A stretch of DNA of 52,559 nt from contig CALFFK010000003.1 of NCBI GenBank assembly GCA_937957975.1, positions 1-52,559 of the forward strand, in the 5' to 3' direction. Below, piece by piece: positions 7,903 to 16,863 of the stretch; position 1 is the first letter of the stretch; every line of letters begins with the position of its first letter. The stretch comes from an uncultured Neomegalonema sp. (GTDB taxonomy: Bacteria > Pseudomonadota > Alphaproteobacteria > Rhodobacterales > Rhodobacteraceae). The notes below the pieces were generated by a model that saw only the letters and a list, made by a program, of their open reading frames with translations, made no database searches and had not been told where the DNA came from. Position numbers and translations under genes: made by a program.

Positions 7903-8006
7903 GACATCAATAAGGTGGGGATCATTCAATGAGATAGATGCTACGCTCTTTTCAATATCCTGAATCAATTTTATATTTTATAACAATACTTTATAATCTT
8001 ATGAGG

Positions 8007-8909
8007 CTATCTTGTATCGCCCGGCACACTATTGCTGTCGTCGTGGCGCTTCTGTGTAATATCCGTTCTCCCGGTGCGGAGCAGAATTATACCGCTCGCC
8101 ACGATCACCAATGCTCCGGCATAGACTGGCCATCCGGGCACAGTTCCCCAGACAAGCCAACCCATCAGACTTGCCCAGAGTAACGCCGTATAATCCAACG
8201 GCGCGACGAGAGTGGCGGGGGCCATTCGGAAAGCCTGACTGATAAAAGCGGCTCCGCCTGTGCCAAGGACAGCCATGATCGCAAATAATCCGACATCGCT
8301 GACTTGTACATCTGGCCAATCCCCAAACAAGCTGACAGCACCGAACAACGCAGAGAAGAGCGTCATTTGAAATGTCATGGTCCAAAACCCGTCACGGGTG
8401 TCGATCCAGCGGGCAGAGAGCATAATAAGCGCATAGAGAAAGGCAGCCAGAATCGCGTGAATCGATCCGGGGCGAAAAGCCTCCATCCCCGGACGTACGA
8501 TAATGAGGACGCCTGCGAATCCAAGCAATACGCTTGCCCATCGCCGTGTGCTCACCCGCTCATTCACGAACAGTGCAACGAGGGCCGCTACGATAATCGG
8601 CGCTGTGAAAAGAAGCGAGGCAGCCTCCGCCAGCGACAGGCTGCGCATCGACTGAAAGAAGGCGAGCGTGGCAAAAACAACAAGAAGGGCGCGCAGGGCG
8701 TGGATGCGCAAACGATGGGAGCGAAAGCGGGATGCTCCACCGACCCACCAGGTCACAGCCGCGACAAGGGGCAAGGCCATCGCGCTACGCACGAAAGCAA
8801 TTTGCAACGGATCATAACGCGTTAGCAGCCACTTCGCTGCCGTGTCGTTGATGACAAGCATAAGGACACCACTACACATCAGAAGAACGGCCTGCGAGCG
8901 CGGTGTCAT
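8007..8909 (-). CDS. DMT-superfamily transporter (two EamA domains)
   Basis: This 300-residue inner-membrane protein has about ten hydrophobic segments in two EamA halves, with the typical first-half pattern LVVFATLAFFQSMRSLSLAEA. Such permeases export or import amino acids, nucleotides or other metabolites. It follows the alcohol dehydrogenase by 18 bases on the same strand and is probably its operon partner. It may be an intact counterpart of the IS-broken DMT gene at 122-250, but the N-terminal sequences differ, so it is not a recent duplicate. Its 3' side (7903-8006) is a conspicuously AT-rich spacer facing the Rieske gene. Substrate unknown. Confidence 0.85.
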   Translation of the reverse strand: MTPRSQAVLLMCSGVLMLVINDTAAKWLLTRYDPLQIAFVRSAMALPLVAAVTWWVGGASRFRSHRLRIHALRALLVVFATLAFFQSMRSLSLAEAASLLFTAPIIVAALVALFVNERVSTRRWASVLLGFAGVLIIVRPGMEAFRPGSIHAILAAFLYALIMLSARWIDTRDGFWTMTFQMTLFSALFGAVSLFGDWPDVQVSDVGLFAIMAVLGTGGAAFISQAFRMAPATLVAPLDYTALLWASLMGWLVWGTVPGWPVYAGALVIVASGIILLRTGRTDITQKRHDDSNSVPGDTR

Positions 8910-8927
8910 ACGCGCGCCAACGGTAAC

Positions 8928-9971
8928 TTACGCAAAATCGGTGATGACCGTGATCCCGGCCCTTTCGTATTTCTCAAAATTTGCAAGGGCGTCGATGGAT
9001 TGCTCCAATGAAATCGTTTCATGGATCAGACGATCCGGCGAGAGCACACCCTTTGCAATCAGGGCCATCATTTCAGGGTAGCGATGGGCCTGCATCCCGT
9101 GGCTGCCAATGATTTCAAGTTCATTGCCCATGACAAGATCCATCGGAATTGGCGGGGCGCTGTCATCACCGAGCATCCAGCCAAGCTGAACATGCCGCCC
9201 CCGTTTACGCAGGGATCTGACAGAATTGGTGCAGGTTTCCGGGATGCCAAGCGCGTCGATGGAAAGATGTGCGCCGCCCATTGTCACGTCGCGAACAGAC
9301 CCGACAACGTCCGTATGGCTGCCTGCTTTAATCAGCATTTCCGCGCCAAGCTGCTGCGCCAGTTTCAGGCTGCGGTCCGTAACATCAATGGCGACGATCC
9401 GGGCGCCCATCGCTTTTGCAATCATAATGGCAGAGAGGCCAACTCCACCGCAACCGTGGACGGCAAGCCACTGGCCGGGCTTAATACGGCCCTGATCGAC
9501 AACGCCCCTGTACGCGGTAACAAAGCGACAGCCAAGACTGGCGGCGGTGGCAAAATCCATATTTGCAGGTAAACTGACAAGATTAAGATCGGCCTGCCCG
9601 ACTGCAACGTACTGCGCGAAGGAACCCCAATGGGTGAAACCGGGTTGGAATTGGTCGTCGCAGACTTGCTGGTTGCCACTGTGACATTGGGAGCAACTAC
9701 CGCAACCACCGACGAAGGGGACCGTTACCCGGTCGCCTGCTTTCCAGTTGTGCACATCGCGGCCAACGGCCTCGATTGTTCCGGCAAGCTCATGGCCGGG
9801 AACATGGGGAATCTGGACGGTGGAATCGTGACCTCCCCATGCGTGCCAGTCGCTTCGGCAAACACCGGAGGCCATGACCCGAATAACAACGCCATGCGGA
9901 TCGGGGGCGGGATCGGGGACAGTCTGGATTGTGGGGCGTTGGCCGAAGGCTTCGTAAATAACGGCTTTCAT
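8928..9971 (-). CDS. Zinc-dependent alcohol dehydrogenase (MDR family)
   Basis: The 347-residue protein is a medium-chain dehydrogenase. Catalytic zinc residues are in GVCRSDWHAW and VPGHELAG. The structural zinc loop has four cysteines (GGCGSCSQCHSGNQQVC, about residues 88-104). The nucleotide-binding glycines are in HGCGGVGLSA. It oxidises alcohols or reduces aldehydes with NAD(P). The start is the ATG at 9971, preceded by GAGGA; a longer frame back to 10121 has no family similarity. An aldehyde from the aldolase reaction of the neighbouring island would be a reasonable substrate, but the link rests on proximity alone. Confidence 0.88.
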   Translation of the reverse strand: MKAVIYEAFGQRPTIQTVPDPAPDPHGVVIRVMASGVCRSDWHAWGGHDSTVQIPHVPGHELAGTIEAVGRDVHNWKAGDRVTVPFVGGCGSCSQCHSGNQQVCDDQFQPGFTHWGSFAQYVAVGQADLNLVSLPANMDFATAASLGCRFVTAYRGVVDQGRIKPGQWLAVHGCGGVGLSAIMIAKAMGARIVAIDVTDRSLKLAQQLGAEMLIKAGSHTDVVGSVRDVTMGGAHLSIDALGIPETCTNSVRSLRKRGRHVQLGWMLGDDSAPPIPMDLVMGNELEIIGSHGMQAHRYPEMMALIAKGVLSPDRLIHETISLEQSIDALANFEKYERAGITVITDFA

Positions 9972-10150
9972 CGTGTATCCTCGCGCAAGAATCTGGGGAC
10001 GATACGCAGACAGAGCATGATTCGGCACGCGATTTGGACTGCAAGCGGGATTTGCTTTCCGCGATTTATGCAGGATACCTCGCATGAAAATGAACAGGGC
10101 GACAACGATGCCTCGTTGCACGCCGTCGTCGCACAGGGCAAAAGAAGAGC

Positions 10151-12136
10151 ATGATAGCAGAACTTGGACATTTTGCGCTGATCCTCGCTTTCGCGGTGGC
10201 CCTGGCGCAATCCATCATCCCGCTTTGGGGCGCACACAAGGGTTATGCGGAGCCGATGCGCTTTGCGGAGACATCGGCCATGATGAGCTTTTTGCTCATC
10301 GGCTTTTCATTCGCGGCGCTGACCTATGGCTTTGTGAATTCGGATTTCTCGCTGCGGGTGGTCTATGCCAACTCGCACAGCGACAAACCATATCTGTTTA
10401 AGATCGCCGGAGTTTGGGGCAACCATGAGGGGTCGATGCTTCTCTGGGTGTTGATCCTCGCGCTCTATGGCGCGATGGTCGCGGCATTTGGACGGAACAT
10501 TCCCCCGACTTTAAGGGCGCGTACATTGTCGGTTCAGGCAATGATTGCTGTGGCGTTTCTGGCTTTCATCCTGTTCACGTCGAACCCGTTCGAACGGATG
10601 GACCCCGTGCCAGTAGATGGCAATGGCCTTAATCCGCTATTGCAGGATTGGGCGCTCGCGGCACACCCACCGTTTCTGTATCTGGGCTATGTTGGCCTTT
10701 CGATGCCGTTCAGTTTTGCTGTCGCTGCCCTGATTGAAGGCCGTGTCGATGCCGCATGGGCTCGCTGGGTGCGACCGTGGACATTGTTGGCATGGTCAGC
10801 ACTGACCGTTGGGATCGCGCTGGGCAGTTACTGGGCCTATTACGAACTTGGCTGGGGTGGCTGGTGGTTCTGGGACCCGGTTGAGAATGCGAGTTTCATG
10901 CCGTGGCTGGTTGCCGCCGCCCTGCTGCATTCGGCTGTAGTGGTCGAGAAACGCTCAACACTGAAAAGCTGGACGATCCTGCTGGCGATCATCGCGTTCT
11001 CGCTCAGCTTGCTTGGCACATTCATCGTGCGTTCGGGTTTGTTGACCAGCGTTCACGCCTTTGCCTCCGACCCTGCGCGCGGCGTGTTCATCCTCGCCAT
11101 TCTCGTTGTCGCAACAGGGGGGGCGCTGGCTCTTTACGCGTGGCGCGCACCACAGATGGAACCAGAGGGTGTTTTTGCTCCTGTGAGCCGGGAAAGCGGG
11201 CTGATCCTGAACAACCTGCTCCTGTCAGTCGCGGCGGCAGTGGTGTTCCTTGGAACGCTTGGGCCATTATTCATCGAAGCCTCTACCGGCGAACAAATGA
11301 GCTTTGGCGCTGAGTTTTTCGATTTGGCCTTTTCGCCCCTGATGATCGTATTATTGATCGCGATGCCTGTTGGCGCTGCCTTGCCATGGAAGCGGGGCGA
11401 CCTGCCCCGAGTGATGAAAAAGCTTTGGGCCGCCGCTGCACTATCGTTCCTTGTTGGGTCGATCTTTGCGATGTGGCGGTCAGGGGGGCCACTTTTTGCT
11501 CCGCTTGGGATTGCATTGGCGTTCTGGGCGATCTTCGGTGTGTTCGTCGATCTGGCGGAACGGGTAAAGCTGGGCCGAGTACCTGTCGGGGAAACAATGC
11601 GACGTCTTGCCAATCTGCCCCGGTCAGCATGGGGGCAAACGCTGGCCCATATGGGGATGGGGATCACCGCCTTTGGCATCGTCGGCATCAGCGCCTGGGA
11701 AAGCGAAGATATACGCGCGGCGAAGATCGGCGAAACGATTCCGCTGGCGGGCTATGAAATCCGTTTCGATGGTGTGGAGCGGTCCAAGGGGCCAAATTAC
11801 ATCATTGATGGCGGAATGTTCACCGTGTTCAGGGATGGCGAGGAAATCGCAAACCTCGTTTCCGAAAAACGGTTCTATACTGTGCAGCAGACCCAGACGA
11901 CAGAAGCGGGTATTCGGGCCAGCCTGATCGAGGATATCTATATCGTGCTTGGCGACAGGCAGGATAACGGGGGGTGGGCTGTACGATCCTACGTAAAGCC
12001 GTTCGCCAACTGGATATGGCTAGGGGCGTTCATAATGACGTTTGGGGGATTACTGAGCCTGACTGATCGTCGCCATCGTGTGGGCGCACCAAACCGGGCA
12101 AAGCCAACAAAACCAACCATGGTACCCGCAGAATGA
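10151..12136 (+). CDS. ccmF: Cytochrome c maturation heme lyase subunit CcmF
   Basis: The protein has 661 residues, the usual length for CcmF, with about 14-15 membrane spans. It transfers heme from CcmE to apocytochrome c in the periplasm, working with CcmH. Diagnostic sequences are GVWGNHEGSMLLW near residue 90 and the heme-handling WWD domain GWGGWWFWDPVENASFMPWL near residue 240. It overlaps ccmH by four bases (ATGA). CcmE and CcmI are not in the window, so the remaining maturation genes must lie elsewhere. The preceding gap, 9972-10150, holds its promoter; no clear gene is seen there. Confidence 0.96.
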   Translation: MIAELGHFALILAFAVALAQSIIPLWGAHKGYAEPMRFAETSAMMSFLLIGFSFAALTYGFVNSDFSLRVVYANSHSDKPYLFKIAGVWGNHEGSMLLWVLILALYGAMVAAFGRNIPPTLRARTLSVQAMIAVAFLAFILFTSNPFERMDPVPVDGNGLNPLLQDWALAAHPPFLYLGYVGLSMPFSFAVAALIEGRVDAAWARWVRPWTLLAWSALTVGIALGSYWAYYELGWGGWWFWDPVENASFMPWLVAAALLHSAVVVEKRSTLKSWTILLAIIAFSLSLLGTFIVRSGLLTSVHAFASDPARGVFILAILVVATGGALALYAWRAPQMEPEGVFAPVSRESGLILNNLLLSVAAAVVFLGTLGPLFIEASTGEQMSFGAEFFDLAFSPLMIVLLIAMPVGAALPWKRGDLPRVMKKLWAAAALSFLVGSIFAMWRSGGPLFAPLGIALAFWAIFGVFVDLAERVKLGRVPVGETMRRLANLPRSAWGQTLAHMGMGITAFGIVGISAWESEDIRAAKIGETIPLAGYEIRFDGVERSKGPNYIIDGGMFTVFRDGEEIANLVSEKRFYTVQQTQTTEAGIRASLIEDIYIVLGDRQDNGGWAVRSYVKPFANWIWLGAFIMTFGGLLSLTDRRHRVGAPNRAKPTKPTMVPAE

Positions 12137-12639
12137 GATTCTGGACCCGCCTTCAATTCCGGAACATCCCCGCATTTGTGGGGATGGCTCTCATTTTGTT
12201 GGTGTCACCCGCCCATGCGGTTGATCCGTCGGAAATTTTGTCTGATCCGGCACTTGAAAGTCGTGCGCGACATCTGTCGAAGGGGTTGCGTTGTCTCGTA
12301 TGTCGCAACCAGAGCATTGACGATTCTGATGCGCAACTGGCGAAAGACCTGCGGGTGTTGGTCCGGGAACGACTGGTGGCGGGCGATACGGACGAGGAAA
12401 TTATTGATTATGTGCGGTCACGTTATGGCGATTACGTGCTGCTCAAGCCACCGCTTAACCTCAAGACTGCCCTATTGTGGTTTGGAGGACCAATACTATT
12501 GATCGGTGGGGGAATCGTTGCATGGCGGCAGATTGCAAGCCGCCCGGCAACACCGGTGCCTACACCATCCCTGACCGATGCCGAGCGCGCACGGCTGCGC
12601 GACCTCGGAATAGACCCGGACGCCAATCGTGAGACGTGA
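12133..12639 (+). CDS. ccmH: Cytochrome c-type biogenesis protein CcmH (CycL)
   Basis: This 168-residue membrane-anchored periplasmic protein has a signal peptide ending near SPAHA, the redox motif LRCLVCRNQSI (two cysteines that reduce the apocytochrome heme-binding thiols), the conserved helical stretch EIIDYVRSRYGDYVLLKPP, and a C-terminal membrane helix near residues 112-132. Length and layout match the short alphaproteobacterial CcmH/CycL form lacking the TPR CcmI part. It overlaps ccmF by ATGA, so the two are translationally coupled and form the heme ligation complex. Confidence 0.95.
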   Translation: MRFWTRLQFRNIPAFVGMALILLVSPAHAVDPSEILSDPALESRARHLSKGLRCLVCRNQSIDDSDAQLAKDLRVLVRERLVAGDTDEEIIDYVRSRYGDYVLLKPPLNLKTALLWFGGPILLIGGGIVAWRQIASRPATPVPTPSLTDAERARLRDLGIDPDANRET

Positions 12640-12674
12640 ACCGCTCCGTCATTCTTAGCGGCTATCATCGCGGC

Positions 12675-13571
12675 ATGAACATCTGGATGCCCTTGATCGT
12701 CGCCCTGTTGACCAGCACCCCAACCTTCGCGGACGATGGCCCGTTGGAGGTTGTGAACTGTTGGGATGCCGAGCGCGGCATTGTCCAGCCCGTCCGTCGC
12801 AAGCGATGTACGGGCCAGGAAGTAACCTCCACCGAAGCCGCGCGCCTGAAGGCAACCTACGACCGTAATCGCCGCCACAGCCTCGTGCGAGGTGATGCAA
12901 TCCGACAGGCCGAAGCCGCGCGATCCGTACAGTTCTATAGTGCGGGTACGGGCTTTGCAGTCAACGCAAGCGGAGCGATCCTGACCAGCGCGCATGTGGT
13001 CAGCCCTTGTGATGCTGTGGAATTACGTGTTCCCAATTCACCACGCCGTTTACCCGTGCGTATTCATGCAATGGATAACGAAAACGATCTTGCGTTGCTG
13101 GATACGAATTATCGAATCCGTAATTTCCTGCGCCTTGCGCCTCATTTGCCACCTGGAGGCGAGCCGGTAGCAATAATTGGATTTCCACAGGAGGGACGCA
13201 TCCGCCTGACGCCGCGTCTAACTCCCGCCATCGTCAATTACGATCTGAGCGATCCGCGTAAACGGGGTCTCGTTGGCGTGATGGGAGATGTGCGCCGTGG
13301 TCATTCGGGCGGGCCAGTGCTCGACAGCAAAGGGCGTGTCATCGGTGTGTTGAAAGCGAAGATTGATTCTGTTGCGGCCAATCGGCTGACTGGCAGAATC
13401 CTGAAGCATCTTGCCGTGGTGACAGAAGCGCGGGCGTTGGCGTCGTTTATGGAACGCAACAAAACCCGCCATGCGATAGATGGATCGCGCGGGATAGAGC
13501 GCACGGAACAAGGGCTTTATGCAATCGGAACGGCGGCAACTGTGCGGTTGGATTGCCTCAAGCGCGTTTGA
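12675..13571 (+). CDS. Secreted trypsin-like serine protease
   Basis: The 298-residue protein has an N-terminal signal peptide (MNIWMPLIVALLTSTPTFA) and a chymotrypsin-fold domain with a complete triad: H107 in TSAHVV, D138 in ENDLALL and S211 in GHSGGPV. There is no PDZ domain, unlike DegP/HtrA. It should act in the periplasm or outside the cell. A GTG at 12636, overlapping ccmH, would add 13 residues before the signal peptide; ATG 12675 is preferred because it gives a natural signal sequence. It follows ccmH closely and may be read from the same transcript, though nothing ties it to cytochrome maturation. Confidence 0.85.
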   Translation: MNIWMPLIVALLTSTPTFADDGPLEVVNCWDAERGIVQPVRRKRCTGQEVTSTEAARLKATYDRNRRHSLVRGDAIRQAEAARSVQFYSAGTGFAVNASGAILTSAHVVSPCDAVELRVPNSPRRLPVRIHAMDNENDLALLDTNYRIRNFLRLAPHLPPGGEPVAIIGFPQEGRIRLTPRLTPAIVNYDLSDPRKRGLVGVMGDVRRGHSGGPVLDSKGRVIGVLKAKIDSVAANRLTGRILKHLAVVTEARALASFMERNKTRHAIDGSRGIERTEQGLYAIGTAATVRLDCLKRV

Positions 13572-13657
13572 GTACAAGACTGTTATGCATCGTGCATCTC
13601 GACGCGCCCCAACTACGACTGCTATGTCGCGGCATCCAAAGGTGATCGAGACAGGGC

Positions 13658-14902
13658 ATGACGGGTAGAAAAGCCCTTTCCACAAAGTTGGCGGTTGCCG
13701 TATGCGGCGCAGGGATCGGTGGGCTTGCCAGCGCATTGCTGCTTGCACGACAAGGCCATGCCGTCACCTTGTTTGAGCGGTTTGAAACACCACAGCCTGT
13801 GGGGTCGGGGTTCGTGTTGCAACCGACGGGTATGGCTGTGCTGGACGCATTGGGTTTGGCGGATGCTCTCGTAGAACGCGGAGCGTGGATTGATCGGATT
13901 TTTGGATGCTCAGAGCCAAAAAATACTGTCGTTCTGGACGTCAGCTATGCGGCGCTGAACCCGGATTACCGGGGGCTTGGCGTGCAACGCATTGCCCTGT
14001 TCGACTTGCTCTATGAGGCTGTTAAACGCGAAGCAGTGACCCTGCGCCCCGGTATGAGCGTAACGGGAGCCTCGAAAGGAACACTGACCTTTACGGATTA
14101 TGCGCCAACCGGACCTTTTGACCTGATCGTCGATGCGCTCGGCAGCGGATCAGCCCTTGGCGAGCATTATCCTGCCCGTACCCTGCCCTATGGCGCGTTA
14201 TGGGCAACACTCGACTGGCCGGCGAATGGACCATTTTCGCCCCATGCCCTCGAACAACGATATTATCAGGCATCGAAGATGGCGGGCGTACTGCCAGTCG
14301 GAAGTGCCACTGCCGGAGCACCCGAAAAGGCGACATTTTTCTGGAGTCTCCCCCATCATGCGCATGAGGATTGGCAGGATATCCGGCTCGATGATTGGAA
14401 AGACGAAGTGCGTACTCTGTGGCCCGACAGTGCGATTTTGCTGGACCAGATCGACAACCATGATGTGATGATCTGGGCCAGCTACCGCCATCGCACCCTG
14501 ACGCGGCCTTATGGCGATGGGATCGTGCATATCGGTGACAGCTATCATGCAACCAGTCCACAGCTTGGGCAGGGAGCAAATATGGCGTTGCTCGATGCTT
14601 TTGCGCTTTCCTGCGCAGTGGAAACCGAAGGGACGGCGGAGATCGGACCAACCTACGCACAATTACGACAGGGGCATGTGCGACTGTTCCAGACGATGAG
14701 CCGCTTGTTCACGCCGGTCTATCAATCGGACAGTCGCGCATTGCCAATCCTGCGCGACCGGGTTGCGGGGCCGTTGTCACGGCATTGGCCCGCACCACCG
14801 CTACTCGCCGCGCTGGTAACGGGTACGATGGGATGGCCTCTCGGACGGTTGGGCCTCAATGCTTACCGGGCGGGGAAGACGAGACCCGTAGCCCGTTCAT
14901 AG
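13658..14902 (+). CDS. FAD-dependent monooxygenase (UbiH/PHBH-like group A flavoprotein)
   Basis: This 414-residue protein has the N-terminal Rossmann motif VCGAGIGGLASALLLARQG, the adjacent acidic FERF for the FAD ribose, and the second FAD motif HIGDSYHATSPQLGQGANMA near residue 295. Group A monooxygenases hydroxylate aromatic or other activated substrates using NAD(P)H. No specific substrate can be assigned. It converges on the glycosyltransferase gene, overlapping by 40 bases at the 3' ends, so the terminators of both genes must lie inside coding sequence. Confidence 0.85.
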   Translation: MTGRKALSTKLAVAVCGAGIGGLASALLLARQGHAVTLFERFETPQPVGSGFVLQPTGMAVLDALGLADALVERGAWIDRIFGCSEPKNTVVLDVSYAALNPDYRGLGVQRIALFDLLYEAVKREAVTLRPGMSVTGASKGTLTFTDYAPTGPFDLIVDALGSGSALGEHYPARTLPYGALWATLDWPANGPFSPHALEQRYYQASKMAGVLPVGSATAGAPEKATFFWSLPHHAHEDWQDIRLDDWKDEVRTLWPDSAILLDQIDNHDVMIWASYRHRTLTRPYGDGIVHIGDSYHATSPQLGQGANMALLDAFALSCAVETEGTAEIGPTYAQLRQGHVRLFQTMSRLFTPVYQSDSRALPILRDRVAGPLSRHWPAPPLLAALVTGTMGWPLGRLGLNAYRAGKTRPVARS

Positions 14903-16083
14903 ACATCAAGCGTAGCCGCCTGCATTTTCTCGGTCGAGAACAGACGTTGCACACGTAGGTGGGCGAGTTTACCGATGCGTTCGTTGGTAACATCATCAAG
15001 CTCAAGAAAAGCATCCATAGCTTTTGCCATATTTGCCGCATTACCCGGTTCGACCAACGCGCCGGTTATGCCATCCTCCACGGTTTCCCGTGCGCCACCA
15101 TGGTTGGTGGCGATTATGGGGCGGCCCATAGCCTGAGCTTCGATCGCCACCCGGCCAAAGGCTTCGGGGTCTGTGGAGGCAGAAACTGCACATCCGGCAA
15201 GGCGATAGGCAGCAGGCATATCGTTACATGACCCCACGATCTTGATGACGTCTGCACAGCCCTTCTCTCTGGCGCGTTTTTCGAGGCTATCGGGATAATG
15301 CGAACCATCAGGCGCACCGCCGACCAGCAGGCCAAGAAAATCAGCGCCCCGTTTTTCGCGTAACAAGGCGCAGGCATCAATGAATACTTCCTGTCCTTTC
15401 CAACGGGTCAACCGCCCCGGCAGCATGAGTATGGGCCGAGTCTCATCCGTCAGCCCCCAGCGATCAACAAGCTGCGCTATGCGTTCGCCCTTCAGGGTAT
15501 TCGGATTAAAGACTGTAAGATCAGCGCCCCGTGGGATCGTAACAATGCGATCATCCGGTACTTTGTGACGCTCACGAATCATTTCGGCAATAAATTCGGA
15601 GACAGCGATCGTCGGATTACCCTTTGCCATAACAGCATTGTAGCGGCGCTTTAGGGGGAAATCCTCATTGTAGGAGCCATGATAGGTGGTGACAAACGCC
15701 GCTTCGGTTCGCTGGGAAGCCCAGTACCCGCTCCAGGCGGGCGCGCGGCTACGGGCGTGAATCAGGTCGATTTTTTCGCTACGGACCAGATCGGCGATAT
15801 GGCGGGCATTGCGACGCATGGAGAGAAGGTTCTTCGTCTGCACCGGCATTTCTATAAATTCGCCGCCCATGGTGGTCAAACGTGACGCAAGACGCCCTCC
15901 GGCGGAGACAACGATGGCGCGTCCGCCCGCTGCAACAATAGCCGAGGCTATCTCAAGTGTACCACGCTCTACCCCACCTTCGTCGAGGCGAGGTACGAGT
16001 TGCAGGATGACAGGGCGCTTGCCCGACAGGTCGGAGCGGGATAGCTCCGGCCTTCCGGATGCTGCATCGGAGGCTGAAGTCAT
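14863..16083 (-). CDS. Glycosyltransferase family 4 protein (GT-B fold)
   Basis: The 406-residue GT-B glycosyltransferase has the N-terminal acceptor loop LVPRLDEGGVERG and the C-terminal nucleotide-sugar motif DPEAFGRVAIEAQAMGRPII with the conserved E-x7-E spacing of GT4 enzymes. It would transfer a sugar from a nucleotide donor to a lipid or polysaccharide precursor at the inner membrane face. The ATG at 16083 is chosen; a GTG at 16095 would extend it by four residues. Either start collides with the divergent hydrolase start at 16082. No polysaccharide cluster surrounds it, so the product is unknown. Confidence 0.88.
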   Translation of the reverse strand: MTSASDAASGRPELSRSDLSGKRPVILQLVPRLDEGGVERGTLEIASAIVAAGGRAIVVSAGGRLASRLTTMGGEFIEMPVQTKNLLSMRRNARHIADLVRSEKIDLIHARSRAPAWSGYWASQRTEAAFVTTYHGSYNEDFPLKRRYNAVMAKGNPTIAVSEFIAEMIRERHKVPDDRIVTIPRGADLTVFNPNTLKGERIAQLVDRWGLTDETRPILMLPGRLTRWKGQEVFIDACALLREKRGADFLGLLVGGAPDGSHYPDSLEKRAREKGCADVIKIVGSCNDMPAAYRLAGCAVSASTDPEAFGRVAIEAQAMGRPIIATNHGGARETVEDGITGALVEPGNAANMAKAMDAFLELDDVTNERIGKLAHLRVQRLFSTEKMQAATLDVYERATGLVFPAR

Positions 16084-16849
16084 GGAAGAACCCACTTTAT
16101 ACCGTACACCTGACGGTAGGACTATCGCGTATCAACGCAGCAAGGTGCAAGCGGCAAGCGCAAATACGCTGCGTCCGGGGATCGTTTTCCTTCCCGGCTT
16201 CCGGTCTGACATGCAAGGTGGCAAGGCGTTATTCCTGCACGATTGGGCAATTCGGCAGGGTCGTGACTTCCTACGCTTCGACTATACGGGTCATGGCGCT
16301 TCATCAGGCGATTTCGCGGATGGCTGTATCGGAGATTGGTTTCGCGATGCCTGTGATGTGCTACAGGAGTTGACGGAAGGGCCACAAATTTTGGTTGGCT
16401 CTTCAATGGGCGGCTGGATCGCGCTGTTGGTAATGCGGGTGATGCCGGAACGGATTGCCGGGTTGGTCGGGATCTCGGCGGCCCCGGATTTCACGGAAGA
16501 CTCAATCCTGAAACGGATGACACTGACGCAACGCGATACCCTGTATCGCGAAGGAAAGATCGAGGAACCAAGCCAATATTCCGAATTGCCGTACCTCATC
16601 ACCCAAAAGCTGATCGAGGATGGACGAAAGCATCTGGTGATGCGCTCTCCCCTGCGCGCGCCCGGTCCCGTTCGTTTGTTGCAGGGCATGGCCGACCCGG
16701 ATGTGCCATGGGAGACGGCAGCACGGCTGGCATCCCATATCGAGGGCGATGATGTGCGGGTCATATTGTTACGCGGGGCAGATCACCGGCTGAGTGGTGA
16801 ACGAGAACTGGCGTTGATCGCGGAGACAATTCATACTCTGCCAGACTGA
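16082..16849 (+). CDS. Alpha/beta hydrolase
   Basis: This 255-residue serine hydrolase shows the nucleophile elbow VGSSMGGW, an Asp in MADPDVPW and a His in GADHRLSGE, completing a triad, plus an oxyanion region FLPGFRSDM. The family includes esterases and thioesterases such as the ABHD10 type. ATG 16082 follows GGAGG by eight bases; a frame back to 15809 would run through the glycosyltransferase gene and is rejected. It is followed after 14 bases by the P450, with which it is probably co-transcribed. Substrate unknown. Confidence 0.88.
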   Translation: MEEPTLYRTPDGRTIAYQRSKVQAASANTLRPGIVFLPGFRSDMQGGKALFLHDWAIRQGRDFLRFDYTGHGASSGDFADGCIGDWFRDACDVLQELTEGPQILVGSSMGGWIALLVMRVMPERIAGLVGISAAPDFTEDSILKRMTLTQRDTLYREGKIEEPSQYSELPYLITQKLIEDGRKHLVMRSPLRAPGPVRLLQGMADPDVPWETAARLASHIEGDDVRVILLRGADHRLSGERELALIAETIHTLPD

Positions 16850-16863
16850 AGGGGATAACGACG

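Noticed and set aside
10084..10154. Short open frame ending ATGA at the ccmF start, as a small coupled gene or ccmE tail
   Set aside because: Its sequence does not resemble CcmE or any known protein, and no credible start with a ribosome site was found.
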